Shown one piece after another: positions 1 through 8,180 of a stretch of 64,000 nucleotides of DNA. The first letter of the stretch is position 1, and every line of letters starts with the position of its first letter. The notes under the pieces were generated by a model, which had not been told where the DNA came from, did not search any database, and was given only the letters and a program-made list of their open reading frames with translations. Source of the DNA: UBA8437 sp964646205 (GTDB taxonomy: Bacteria > Planctomycetota > Planctomycetia > Planctomycetales > Planctomycetaceae); contig CAZYAZ010000028.1 in the NCBI GenBank assembly GCA_964646205.1, positions 1-64,000 on the forward strand, written 5' to 3'. Both the position numbers and the translations under genes were made by a program.

Positions 1-275
1 GAACCCCAGGTGACGGCATCGGTCACTTCAGCAAAGCCTGGAGCACGATGTGGGCCGGCGGCGGACTGAAGACCGGTCAGGTGATCGGAAAGACCAGTGA
101 CGGGAAGAATCCAGGGTCCGAGGTTGCTGAACGACCGGTGACGTCACCTGATTTCCTCGCCACGCTTTGCCTGGCGCTGGGCATGGACATCCACAAGGAA
201 TTCATGGCTCCGGGGAACCGACCGATGCCCATGGTCGACAAGGTGGCCAAGCCGATAACCGAGATGCTGGGTTGA
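1..275 (+). CDS. DUF1501 family protein, C-terminal end only
   Basis: The reading frame is already open at base 3, so the gene starts before the window; about 90 C-terminal residues are visible. The segment carries the usual end of DUF1501 proteins, a GHFSKAW-type stretch, then GGGLKTGQVIGKTSDG, then an MPMVDK-type tail. DUF1501 proteins are exported, alkaline-phosphatase/sulfatase-fold proteins of unknown reaction that are abundant in Planctomycetota. The match to the three complete copies in this window (9235, 33365 and 36211) is clear in the GG-x-(R/K)-x-GQV(I/V)G motif. No catalytic residue can be assessed from this fragment. Confidence 0.8.
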   Translation, partial: TPGDGIGHFSKAWSTMWAGGGLKTGQVIGKTSDGKNPGSEVAERPVTSPDFLATLCLALGMDIHKEFMAPGNRPMPMVDKVAKPITEMLG

Positions 276-327
276 ATTCCAGCCGTTCGGTTCCGAAACA
301 TCCGTGGACGATCATTCGAAGAGGCTG

Positions 328-2109
328 ATGATGCGCGTGCAACGAGTGCTGGCTGTCGCGGTCGTGACCTGGTGGGCCGGTGGTGGACTGCCGCCTGCGG
401 CATGGGCCAATGATGTGGCAAAACCGAAGGTCTCCCGGGTTCCGGCTTACCAGGCCGTCAAGACGTCCGAAGAGGCGGTGGCGCGGATCTCGGAACTCGG
501 AGGACGTGTTCGGTATCTTTCGGCCAAGCGGAAGGTCCTGGTCGTGGATCTGCGTTTTGTCGTCAAGGGATTCTCCGATGAACACCTCCAGTACATTCCG
601 GCCCTGAAGGATGTCGTGGCGGTTCAACTCAAACGGGTGGCGGTCACCGATGCGGGGCTGAAGTACCTGGTGGCCGTCTCGACAATTGAAGACCTCGACC
701 TCTCTGAAACCGCCATCAGTGATGCGGGGTTGAAGACCCTTGCCGTGTTGTCGTCCCTGAAAACGCTCAATCTTTTTGGGACCGCGATTACCGACAACGG
801 GCTGCGTCACCTGGAGACAATCAAGACGCTGCGTCGACTGTTCGTGGACCAGACTCGGACCAGTGTCGATGGAGTGGCGCGGCTGAAATCGTCTAATGCC
901 GAACTGACCGTAGTGCCGGATCGACCGGCCACGCGGCGTAGTATCGAGGCCCTGGTCAAGGTTGCCAAGAAACTGCTGGCCGAATCCGAAACAGTCCTCG
1001 CGGCTGCTGCAAAAGATCATGACGAATTGACTCCCAAGGTGGGTGAATTGAAGAAGGTCGAGGACACGAAAAATTCGGCCGCGGCGACGGCGAAGAAGGC
1101 GTCCGACGCGGCCAACAAGGCGCAGGCGGAGGCCAAGAAGGCGGCTGACGCTGCGGCTGCAAAATTGAAGGCCGCCAGGGAAAAGCACGCGGCAGCCACA
1201 AAGCGGGCAGCCGAAGCCAAGGCCAAATCTGCCGCTGCCAAGAAAGCGGCCGATAAGGCCAAGCGGCGTCATGCACGGGCCCGGGAGGCGAAACCGGCCT
1301 TTGACCTGGCCAAGCGAATCCAGGTGGCATCAACGCTGCGGCTGGTCGATGCCCGGCGTCGCCAGGTGCTTGCACCAGGGGCACCCTTTGAACCCAGGCA
1401 GGACAAGTTGCCCGCTCCGGTGCCTGCCGGCGCGACGGTGCTGTTCGATGGCACCGAGTCCACGAAGTTCCTCTCCAAGACGGGACAGAAAATCAACTGG
1501 CCGATCCAGGAGGGGGGGCTGGTGTCGACCAAGGGGGGGAACAATTCCAACCACATCGTCTCGTCTGTCCACTTCCGAGACGCGGTGATCCATGTCGAAT
1601 TCCTTTTGCCAGCCGAGGGCAGCGGAAACAGCGGGGTCTACATCCACGGCAATTACGAACTGCAGATCATCCGTTCACATGGCAAGAAGGATGTCACGCA
1701 AAAGGACATGGGGGCTCTTTATGGTTTTGCCAAGCCACTGGTCAACGCAGCCCGCAAACCGGGAGAATGGCAGGTCTATGACATCCTCTACGAGGCTCCA
1801 CGACGGGACGGCAAAATGAAGATCGTCAAAAAGGGGACGATCACCGCCTGGTTGAACGGGCAACTGGTCCAGAGGAACACCCGGTTTGGCGAGCCGCGTA
1901 GCGTGTATCACCCGTACCGTCACCAGACGACGCCCTATCTGAAAGCGATTTTCGAGAAGCAGAAGAAAACGATGACAGGTCCGGTGTTCCTGCAGGATCA
2001 CGGCCACAAGGTCCGTTTCCGCAATGTCTGGATCATGCCCCTGGACGACGAGTCGAAGGCTTACGAGCCGCCGGCCAAAAAGAAGGACGAGGCCAAGGAC
2101 GGGAAGTGA
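328..2109 (+). CDS. Exported LRR / Ala-Lys coiled-coil / DUF1080 (3-keto-disaccharide hydrolase-like) protein
   Basis: A 593-residue protein with three regions. The N-terminus is basic then hydrophobic and ends in PPAAWAND, a likely Sec signal. Residues ~50-190 hold four or five leucine-rich repeats of the bacterial 'LxxLxLxxTxIxDxGLxxL' type (for example DLSETAISDAGLKTL). Residues ~205-330 are an Ala/Lys/Glu-rich helix with KKAADAAAAK-type runs, a predicted long coiled coil. Residues ~365-580 match DUF1080, a LamG-like sandwich now called 3-keto-disaccharide hydrolase domain, including LFDGT, SGVYIHGNYELQI and VRFRNVWIMPL. DUF1080 proteins are linked to glycan breakdown in planctomycetes. 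I chose the ATG at 328 over a GTG at 304; an ATG at 331 with AGAGG six bases upstream is equally possible. The gene converges with the next one across 17 bases. Confidence 0.8.
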   Translation: MMRVQRVLAVAVVTWWAGGGLPPAAWANDVAKPKVSRVPAYQAVKTSEEAVARISELGGRVRYLSAKRKVLVVDLRFVVKGFSDEHLQYIPALKDVVAVQLKRVAVTDAGLKYLVAVSTIEDLDLSETAISDAGLKTLAVLSSLKTLNLFGTAITDNGLRHLETIKTLRRLFVDQTRTSVDGVARLKSSNAELTVVPDRPATRRSIEALVKVAKKLLAESETVLAAAAKDHDELTPKVGELKKVEDTKNSAAATAKKASDAANKAQAEAKKAADAAAAKLKAAREKHAAATKRAAEAKAKSAAAKKAADKAKRRHARAREAKPAFDLAKRIQVASTLRLVDARRRQVLAPGAPFEPRQDKLPAPVPAGATVLFDGTESTKFLSKTGQKINWPIQEGGLVSTKGGNNSNHIVSSVHFRDAVIHVEFLLPAEGSGNSGVYIHGNYELQIIRSHGKKDVTQKDMGALYGFAKPLVNAARKPGEWQVYDILYEAPRRDGKMKIVKKGTITAWLNGQLVQRNTRFGEPRSVYHPYRHQTTPYLKAIFEKQKKTMTGPVFLQDHGHKVRFRNVWIMPLDDESKAYEPPAKKKDEAKDGK

Positions 2110-2126
2110 CGGCCAGGTGGAACGGC

Positions 2127-3302
2127 TCATCCCTTGGGGGGATGGTCTCGCACGGCGTCCTCGTTGATCTCGGTGCCCCAGCCGGGGCCGGTGGGCAGCA
2201 GCAGGTGTCCATCCTCGATCTGGGGTGTGACGGTGAAGAAGTCGTCGTGCCAGGGGACAAAGTCGCAGTCGATTTCCATGATGCGGAAATTCGGCACAAC
2301 GGCACAAAAATGAGCGTTCATCATGGTGGCCAGGTGGCCATAGAAGTTGTGCGGGGCCACGTTGACTTCATACGTGTCGGCCATCGCCGCAATCTTCAGT
2401 CCCTCGCCCACACCATTCCACGGATTGTCGACGATGGCCACGTCCATCGAATCGACATCGAGGTAGGGCTTGTAGCCCCGGCGACGGAACAGGCATTCTC
2501 CCGAGGCGATTGGAATGGTCGTGCCACGTCGGATGTAGGCCAACGCCTCGGGGCTACAGGAGTCGATCTCGACCCAGAACAGGTCGTACGGCTCCATCGC
2601 GCGGGCCATCTTCAGGAAACCCTCGGTTTTGAAATTGAAGTTCAGGTCGACCAGGATGTCGATGTCCGGCCCGGCTCCCTCGCGGAATGCTTCCAACTGC
2701 TCACACATCCCGTGGATCACGTTCCGATCGGCATTCAGTTCGGGATACCCCTCGCCTCGCCAGAATCCCGGGCTGTGTAGCCACGCCTGGCCGTCGTCGA
2801 ACCGGAAGACGTTCGTTTTCAGTGCCGTGTATCCACTGGCAGCGGCCTGGCGGCCCTGTTCGACGACGTCGTCCAGGGATGTGAGTGGCTCGATCTGCAT
2901 CTCCTGTGCAAAACTCAGCCGGTACGTGCCACAGTGCGACCAGTAGAGCCGGATGCGGTCACGGACCGGACCACCGAGCATCTCGTAGACCGGAACACCC
3001 AGGCCCTTGGCCTTGAGATCCAGCAGGGCGTTCTCGATGGCGCCGATGGCCTGTTGAGCGATTCCGCCGCTGGCCTGTCGCCGGATGGCGTACATCCGGG
3101 CCACGTGCTTTTCGATGGGCCGTGGGTCCTCACCGATCAACACACCGGCCAGGTTGTTGATCACCTCGGTGACGCCCAGGCCTCCGAACGACTCGTTGTA
3201 CTCGCTCCAGCCGACCAGTCCCTCGTCGGTGCTGATCTTCAGGAAGTCGAAATTGCGAAATCCAGCGTCAGCGTGCAGACACTCGAGTTGGGTGATCTTC
3301 AT
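2127..3302 (-). CDS. Enolase-superfamily dehydratase, mandelate racemase/galactonate dehydratase-like
   Basis: A 391-residue protein of normal family length. The N-terminal capping domain (residues ~1-125) is followed by a TIM barrel. Visible catalytic elements are ALKTN (Lys at the end of strand 2), ILVDLNFN (Asp metal ligand), FWVEIDS (Glu ligand), SGECLF (Glu ligand) and NVAPHNFYGHL, the 'APHN' His motif of sugar-acid dehydratases such as galactonate and mannonate types. Members dehydrate aldonic or uronic acids to 2-keto-3-deoxy acids using Mg2+. It is the last gene of the seven-gene minus-strand run, 21 bases after the ABM gene. A 2-keto-3-deoxy product would suit the HpcH/HpaI aldolase two genes upstream, which is an inference; the exact substrate is not readable. 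Confidence 0.85.
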   Translation of the reverse strand: MKITQLECLHADAGFRNFDFLKISTDEGLVGWSEYNESFGGLGVTEVINNLAGVLIGEDPRPIEKHVARMYAIRRQASGGIAQQAIGAIENALLDLKAKGLGVPVYEMLGGPVRDRIRLYWSHCGTYRLSFAQEMQIEPLTSLDDVVEQGRQAAASGYTALKTNVFRFDDGQAWLHSPGFWRGEGYPELNADRNVIHGMCEQLEAFREGAGPDIDILVDLNFNFKTEGFLKMARAMEPYDLFWVEIDSCSPEALAYIRRGTTIPIASGECLFRRRGYKPYLDVDSMDVAIVDNPWNGVGEGLKIAAMADTYEVNVAPHNFYGHLATMMNAHFCAVVPNFRIMEIDCDFVPWHDDFFTVTPQIEDGHLLLPTGPGWGTEINEDAVRDHPPKG

Positions 3303-3323
3303 GGCGGGGCCAGTCGAGGAAGG

Positions 3324-3662
3324 TTACCAGTTCAGCAGGTGAGGTTTCTGTGCTTCCCAACCCTCGTTGGAGGGAAACACGGTTTCCATGTCGATCTTGG
3401 CCAGGTCCTCGGTGAACCAGTCCTCGACCGTCGACCACCATTTCTGGAAGTGTGGAGTCTCGCGGTGCTTGTCGAGCGACTCGGCATTGAGATAGACCTC
3501 GTAGAGGTAGTACCGGCCGGGAATGGCGGGGTCCTTGAGGATGTCGAATCGAAAACATTCGGGTTCGTCGCGAGTCGAACCCTGGGCGTCGCCGAGGCTG
3601 ACCTCTTCGAATTCGTCGATCTTGTCGAGTTGGACGTTGAGTGTCACGAAGATGGCGTACAT
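3324..3662 (-). CDS. ABM-fold protein, putative quinol monooxygenase (YgiN-like)
   Basis: A 112-residue protein with the antibiotic-biosynthesis-monooxygenase ferredoxin-like fold: an N-terminal strand MYAIFVTLNV, then 'EFEEVSLGDAQGS', CFRFDI, YYLYEVYLN, and HRETPHFQKW, the segment that usually carries the conserved His/Phe of the small heme- and cofactor-free monooxygenases. Such proteins are dimers that oxidise quinols or small ring compounds without a cofactor, and some only isomerise sugars (the related rhamnose mutarotase fold). It lies between the aldolase (49 bases upstream) and the dehydratase (21 bases downstream), so it is probably co-transcribed. Its role in the pathway is unknown. 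Confidence 0.8.
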   Translation of the reverse strand: MYAIFVTLNVQLDKIDEFEEVSLGDAQGSTRDEPECFRFDILKDPAIPGRYYLYEVYLNAESLDKHRETPHFQKWWSTVEDWFTEDLAKIDMETVFPSNEGWEAQKPHLLNW

Positions 3663-3711
3663 GTGAAATCCATTAGCGGGAAAGGTCGGTGTGAGTCACG
3701 GACGATCGTCG

Positions 3712-4455
3712 TCAGGCAATTCCGCCTGCTGACTTGAAGCTGGCGGCTCCCGTGTCGATCCAGGGGCCAACCGACGTCATGACGAACCGGACTCCCATGT
3801 CGGTGAAGTGGGCGACGTTGTCGTTACTGGTCAGCGTGCCGGCCACCCGGCCGCTCTCGACAATTTTCTTGATCGCCGCCTCGCGGGTCGCAACCACGTC
3901 GGGGTGATCGAGTTGTCCGATCAGGTTCATCGAGGCAGCCAGGTCACTGGGGGCGACAAAGAACACGTCGATGTTGTCGACCTCGAGGATCTCGTCGAGG
4001 TTGTTGACCGCGATAATGTCCTCGATCAACACGATGAACATTGTCTGGTCGTTGGCGGTGTCGAAATAGTTCTCGACTCCATAGCCCTGGCGACTGGTGA
4101 ACAGTCCACGCTGGCCGACGGGAGAGAACTTGCCGCCGGCAACGACGTTTTCGGCCTCGGCCTTCGTGTTGACATGGGGAACGACGATGCCCTGCACGCC
4201 ACGGTCCAGTGCCCGGTAGACGATCGCCTGCTCGTTCTGGTTGATACGCATGATCGAGGTCATGCCCCACAGGTCGCAGGCACGGGTCAGGTCGCCGATG
4301 TCGCGGAAGTCGACCGGACCGTGTTCTCCCTCGAGCCACACCGCGTCGAAGCCGGCGGGGCCAAAGCGATCGATGTCTTCAGGGTCGGTCAGGCCCGAGA
4401 CGCAGCACACCGTCTCACCGGCGGCCAGTTTTTGTTTGGTTCGATTGGGTCGCAT
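3712..4455 (-). CDS. HpcH/HpaI-family class II aldolase (2-keto-3-deoxy acid aldolase-like)
   Basis: A 247-residue TIM-barrel protein. Family residues visible are the base His in WLEGEHGP, the pyruvate-binding Arg in MRINQNE, the metal ligand Glu in VLIEDI and the metal ligand Asp in VAPSDLAAS. These enzymes cleave 2-keto-3-deoxy or 4-hydroxy-2-keto acids to pyruvate (or oxaloacetate) plus an aldehyde, using a divalent metal. I start at the ATG at 4455, which begins MRPNRTKQKLAAG and has GAGGAG about 12 bases upstream; a TTG at 4509 would add 18 residues with no homology feel. A 161-base gap separates it from the E2-like gene upstream, the largest in this run, so it may have its own promoter. 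A paralogue lies at 18226-18999. Confidence 0.87.
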   Translation of the reverse strand: MRPNRTKQKLAAGETVCCVSGLTDPEDIDRFGPAGFDAVWLEGEHGPVDFRDIGDLTRACDLWGMTSIMRINQNEQAIVYRALDRGVQGIVVPHVNTKAEAENVVAGGKFSPVGQRGLFTSRQGYGVENYFDTANDQTMFIVLIEDIIAVNNLDEILEVDNIDVFFVAPSDLAASMNLIGQLDHPDVVATREAAIKKIVESGRVAGTLTSNDNVAHFTDMGVRFVMTSVGPWIDTGAASFKSAGGIA

Positions 4456-4616
4456 GGGCACGGAATACTCCTCGGTGTGGAACTCGTGGTTGCGGGACTG
4501 GTCGGTCAATAAGAACAGAGTCGTCGTTTGGATTCAAAGTCGAGTGACGACCCCGGTGTGGCGGCTGGTGGCGTGTTGATCCGGTCGATCCACGCCGCAC
4601 GTTCCGTTTCGGCAGA

Positions 4617-6035
4617 CTAGTGGTCCAACTCGGCAAGCCACGCGTCGATCGTCTCGAGCACCTTTTCGTATCTCGAGTCGCCGGGACGCGCCCAGTCGAA
4701 ATGCGCCATGTCGGGCACGGTAATCAGCCGGGCTGAATCGCCGATGGCCGTCGCCAGCGATTCCGATTCGGAGGGCGGGACCAGTTCGTCGTTTTCTCCA
4801 TGAATCAGCAACACCGGCCGGTCGGCTGTTTCACCGGCAGTCAATTCGGGAGCGTAGCCCATCAGGGCGTCGGCGGTTTCCAGGGAGAGTTGGCAGGCCA
4901 GGTGAGGGAACTCGCCGTACAACGCGTCAAGAAAGGCCCGGGAATCCTTGTCGGGCTGGATGATGTCCCAGGCGTCGACAATCTCTCCTTCGCCTCCTCT
5001 CGCCCTGGTTGCCCTGTCGGCATGGACCCGGTCGAGGAATTCGCTCCAGGAGTCGTCGTTCCTCGAGGCCTCGAGAACTCTCCTGAAGTCTGCTGCCGCC
5101 GAGATGGTTGCGATAGCCGTGATGCGGGGGTCGAGTGCTGCGGTGGTTACCGCATGTGATCCGCCGAGGCTGATGCCCAGCAGCGTGATCCTGGACGAGT
5201 CGACCTCGGGCCTTTCGGCCAGGAAGGACACCGCAGCTCGGATGTCCTCGACCTGATCCCAGGGCCTGACCGCGGAGGTCGCGTCACCACTGCGACCGAA
5301 GCCACGATAATCAAAGACCAGGCAGGCCCGGCCGGCCTGTGCCAGTTGCCTGGCCATCTCGGGGACAAGCAGGTCCTGGGTGTAGGTGTAACCCAGGCAG
5401 AGAATCACGCCGGGCAGGCTGGGGCCGTCGACGGGTGTCGGAGCATCTGTCTGGAAAAGAGTGTCGGGCAGGTAGAGCCGTCCCTCGAGTCGGGTGCCGC
5501 GGCAGTAGAATGCGATCGTGGAGACCGGCCCGGCTGGGGTGGCCGCGTCTTGTATCGCCGCTTGCACGTCTTCGACGACGATCAGTCCGTCGGGGCCCGA
5601 GGCCGAGATCGTTCCAAGATCGATGTCGTGTTCGCGGGCCAGTCGCTTGGCGGCCGGGGATGCTGGGACACGCCCCCCACGTTTGCGAGGGGGCGATGGA
5701 GTCGCGGTCGGGGCGGATTGTGGGGATGGGGTGACGGGAGTGTGGTCGGCTACGGCCACGGTGGCTGACGCAATCAACTCCTCGGACACTTCCTCGCCCT
5801 CGTCGGCGATCACGGCGATGGGTGTCGTGATGGGAACTGTTTCACCGGCGGCGACCAGGATCCGGGCGAGGATTCCCGAGGCGGGGGACTCGACCAGTTG
5901 GATCGCCTTGTCTGACTCGATCTCGACGATGTCCTCGCCCGCTTCAACCTGGTCCCCCTCGGTCTTCAACCATGTCCCGATTGTTCCTTCCTGCATTGTC
6001 ATGCCCCACTTGGGCATGGGAATCAGCGTGGCCAT
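4617..6035 (-). CDS. Lipoyl / peripheral-subunit-binding / alpha-beta hydrolase fusion, AcoC-like E2 component
   Basis: A 472-residue fusion. Residues 1-78 are a lipoyl domain with the lipoylated Lys43 in IESDKA. Residues ~122-162 match the E3/E1-binding domain (VPASPAAKRLAREH...GPDGLIVVEDV). From ~172 to the end there is an alpha/beta hydrolase rather than the CAT acyltransferase domain: nucleophile Ser289 in GISLGG, acid Asp416 in GENDELVP and His445 in DMAHFD. No HxxxDG acyltransferase motif is seen. AcoC proteins of acetoin dehydrogenases have a lipoyl domain followed by an alpha/beta hydrolase and are called acetyltransferases, so the arrangement has precedent. Here the hydrolase resembles dienelactone-hydrolase/S15 types (CLVFDYRGFGRSG). 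It follows the AcoX-like gene by 23 bases. Confidence 0.85.
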   Translation of the reverse strand: MATLIPMPKWGMTMQEGTIGTWLKTEGDQVEAGEDIVEIESDKAIQLVESPASGILARILVAAGETVPITTPIAVIADEGEEVSEELIASATVAVADHTPVTPSPQSAPTATPSPPRKRGGRVPASPAAKRLAREHDIDLGTISASGPDGLIVVEDVQAAIQDAATPAGPVSTIAFYCRGTRLEGRLYLPDTLFQTDAPTPVDGPSLPGVILCLGYTYTQDLLVPEMARQLAQAGRACLVFDYRGFGRSGDATSAVRPWDQVEDIRAAVSFLAERPEVDSSRITLLGISLGGSHAVTTAALDPRITAIATISAAADFRRVLEASRNDDSWSEFLDRVHADRATRARGGEGEIVDAWDIIQPDKDSRAFLDALYGEFPHLACQLSLETADALMGYAPELTAGETADRPVLLIHGENDELVPPSESESLATAIGDSARLITVPDMAHFDWARPGDSRYEKVLETIDAWLAELDH

Positions 6036-6058
6036 GGCTTGGTGTCCTTGTAGAAGCG

Positions 6059-7066
6059 TCAGGCGATGGGCCGTTCAGGCATTATGAAGTACCCAGAATC
6101 TGCGGCAAGTTCGAGGGTGGTGTCGACGTCGACCATGGTCGGTCCATGGGCGTTGAGTTGGATTGCGAATTCATCGTCGTGACCAACGGTGGTTTCGCGT
6201 TCACCATCAAGCGCCAGTGTCCCCGGGCGAAAGGTGACAGGAATCGAATCCCCGGGGGCCAGCCACTGCACGTTGCGAACAGGTACCGGTACGACCAGGC
6301 CTGGGGCGATCGGTGCCAGGACCTCCTGGCCACCCGGCCCGATTTCCAGTGCCAGTCCAGAACGTTCTCCCGAGGAGGGCGGAGGCAGGCTGCCGCCGAT
6401 CGCCGAGAGTCCCAGGACACCGGGGTGGGCCATCGAGAGCACCAGTTGATGGATCCGCTTGATGTCCCAAACCGCCCGGGCACCGGGCACCGGGATGTCA
6501 CAGACGGCGACATCGACCAGCGCCATGTCGGTGGGCTGACCGTCGCGGACGACATCCAGGCGGGGTGTTGTTCGGCATGCCATCTCGATTGGCACCCGCC
6601 GGTTGGCCACCAGTGCGGCGGCGATTCCGGCGAGTGTTCCTTCGTTTCGTCGTGGCCAGACGTTGTTGGTACCGGTGGAAATCGGGACCAGTGGCACATC
6701 GCGGCAGCCCTTGGCCACGATGCGGTGCGTGCCATCACCACCGAGGACGACGATCGCCGCGGCATCCCGGTCGGCCAGTTCCTGTGCGGCCGCCAGGGAA
6801 TCGGACGGCAGGCCATGGCAGGGTGTGTCGAGGACCTCGACGGGAAAGGGAAGGTCCAGTCCGTCCAGGGCGCGACGGCGGATGTCGCCCATCTCTGGCA
6901 TTATCGCGATCGAGATGGCACCGGCTTCGGTGGTGGCCGCGATCCCTCGCAGCACACGACGGACGATATTTGCCTTGTGCTGGTTGTCTATCCCGTCGGC
7001 ATCGACAACCAGTCGACGGATGTCTTTGCCCGAGGAGGGGTTGGGGATGATGCCGATCAGCGGCAT
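6059..7066 (-). CDS. acoX: AcoX-like ATP-NAD kinase-fold protein
   Basis: A 335-residue protein whose start is fixed by the conserved N-terminus MPLIGIIPNPSSGKDIRRL, encoded by an ATG at 7066. The NAD-kinase/diacylglycerol-kinase fold is shown by VVLGGDGTHR and the following STGTNNVW, the counterpart of the 'GTGND' loop. AcoX is encoded in acetoin dehydrogenase operons of several bacteria; its reaction has never been firmly settled. It lies 61 bases after E1 beta and 23 bases before the E2-like gene, and this placement is the main reason for calling the dehydrogenase acetoin-type rather than pyruvate or branched-chain type. A longer open frame upstream overlaps E1 beta and is not used. Confidence 0.85.
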   Translation of the reverse strand: MPLIGIIPNPSSGKDIRRLVVDADGIDNQHKANIVRRVLRGIAATTEAGAISIAIMPEMGDIRRRALDGLDLPFPVEVLDTPCHGLPSDSLAAAQELADRDAAAIVVLGGDGTHRIVAKGCRDVPLVPISTGTNNVWPRRNEGTLAGIAAALVANRRVPIEMACRTTPRLDVVRDGQPTDMALVDVAVCDIPVPGARAVWDIKRIHQLVLSMAHPGVLGLSAIGGSLPPPSSGERSGLALEIGPGGQEVLAPIAPGLVVPVPVRNVQWLAPGDSIPVTFRPGTLALDGERETTVGHDDEFAIQLNAHGPTMVDVDTTLELAADSGYFIMPERPIA

Positions 7067-7127
7067 AGGATCGGGCCCGTTGGCTCGGGGACGTGCAGGC
7101 CATGCGGCCGTGGGGACGCGGTGGTGT

Positions 7128-8141
7128 TCACATCGTGGCCCGGACGGCTTCGACGACCGTCTCGACCTTGGGCACGTAAAAGTCCTCCAGCGGTGGGCTG
7201 AAGGGAACGGGGGTGTGGGGCGCGGTGACCATCTGGACGGGGGCGTCCAGGTATCCCAGGGCTCGACTGGCGGCCAGTGCGGCGACGTCACTGGCCATCC
7301 CACAACGGGGATTGTCCTCGTCGACGACCACCAGGCGGCCGGTCTTTTCGATCGATTCGATGATGGCCTGTTCATCCCACGGGGAGAGACAGCGAAGATC
7401 GACGACGTCGGCCTCGATGCCCTCGGCCGCCAGGCGGTCGGCCGCTTCCAGGCTGATCGAGACCATGCGGCTGATGGCCACGATGGTCACATCAGCTCCC
7501 TCGCGGGGGTGTCCGGCCGGTCCCAATGGGATGGTGTAATCTTCCTCGGGAACCGGTCCGGTGGTGTCGTAGAGCACCTTGTTCTCACAGAAGATCACCG
7601 GGTCGTCGTCGCGAATCGCCGAGATCAACAGGCCCTTGGCGTCGTAGGGTGTGGCGGGGGCGACGACCTTGAGGCCGGGGAAATGCACAAACGTCGAGTA
7701 GGTGGCGTCGGAGTGTTGCGCGGCGGCCCGGAAGCCGGCGCCGATGGTGGTCCGGATGACCAGGGGGATTTTTGCCTTGCCACCGAACATGTACCGCATC
7801 TTGGCGGCCTGGTTGATGATCTGGTCGAGCGTGACGCCCATGAACCCGATGAACATCAATTCGACAACCGGTCGCATTCCGGTTGCCGCCGCCCCGACAC
7901 CAGCCCCGATGAAAGCACTCTCGGTGATCGGTGTGTCCCGGACCCGCTCGGGGCCGAACTCGTTGATCAATCCCTCGGTGACTTTCAACACTCCACCCCA
8001 GGCGTCGACCATTTCCGGGTCGTCACGGCCAGGGGCGCCGGCGATGTCCTCGCCCATCACGAATATCGACTCGTCACGTCTCATCTCCAGACGCAACGCC
8101 TCGTTGATCGCCTGGCGGTAGGTCAGTTCACGTTCGGCCAC
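7128..8141 (-). CDS. acoB: Acetoin/2-oxoacid dehydrogenase E1 component, beta subunit
   Basis: A 337-residue protein collinear with E1 beta subunits: ALRLEMRRDESIFVMGEDI at the N-terminus, DTPITESAFIGAGVGAA, the VELMFIGFM segment that carries the TPP-activating Glu in E1 beta subunits, QAAKMRYMFGG, QHSDATYSTF, and a transketolase C-terminal domain with VVDLRCLSPWD and VVVDED. With E1 alpha it would form the thiamine-diphosphate heterotetramer that cleaves acetoin or decarboxylates a 2-oxo acid and passes the acyl unit to the lipoyl arm of E2. The gene sits 39 bases after E1 alpha. The presence of an AcoX-like gene next to it favours acetoin or a related hydroxyketone as substrate. Confidence 0.88.
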   Translation of the reverse strand: MAERELTYRQAINEALRLEMRRDESIFVMGEDIAGAPGRDDPEMVDAWGGVLKVTEGLINEFGPERVRDTPITESAFIGAGVGAAATGMRPVVELMFIGFMGVTLDQIINQAAKMRYMFGGKAKIPLVIRTTIGAGFRAAAQHSDATYSTFVHFPGLKVVAPATPYDAKGLLISAIRDDDPVIFCENKVLYDTTGPVPEEDYTIPLGPAGHPREGADVTIVAISRMVSISLEAADRLAAEGIEADVVDLRCLSPWDEQAIIESIEKTGRLVVVDEDNPRCGMASDVAALAASRALGYLDAPVQMVTAPHTPVPFSPPLEDFYVPKVETVVEAVRATM

Positions 8142-8180
8142 GGTAGATATCCCGGTTGATTGTTCAGGGTGTGGGAATTG

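Noticed and set aside
6565..8159. Long plus-strand frames across the aco-like genes
   Set aside because: The minus-strand proteins AcoX-like and E1 beta carry all expected motifs; the plus-strand products do not resemble any family.
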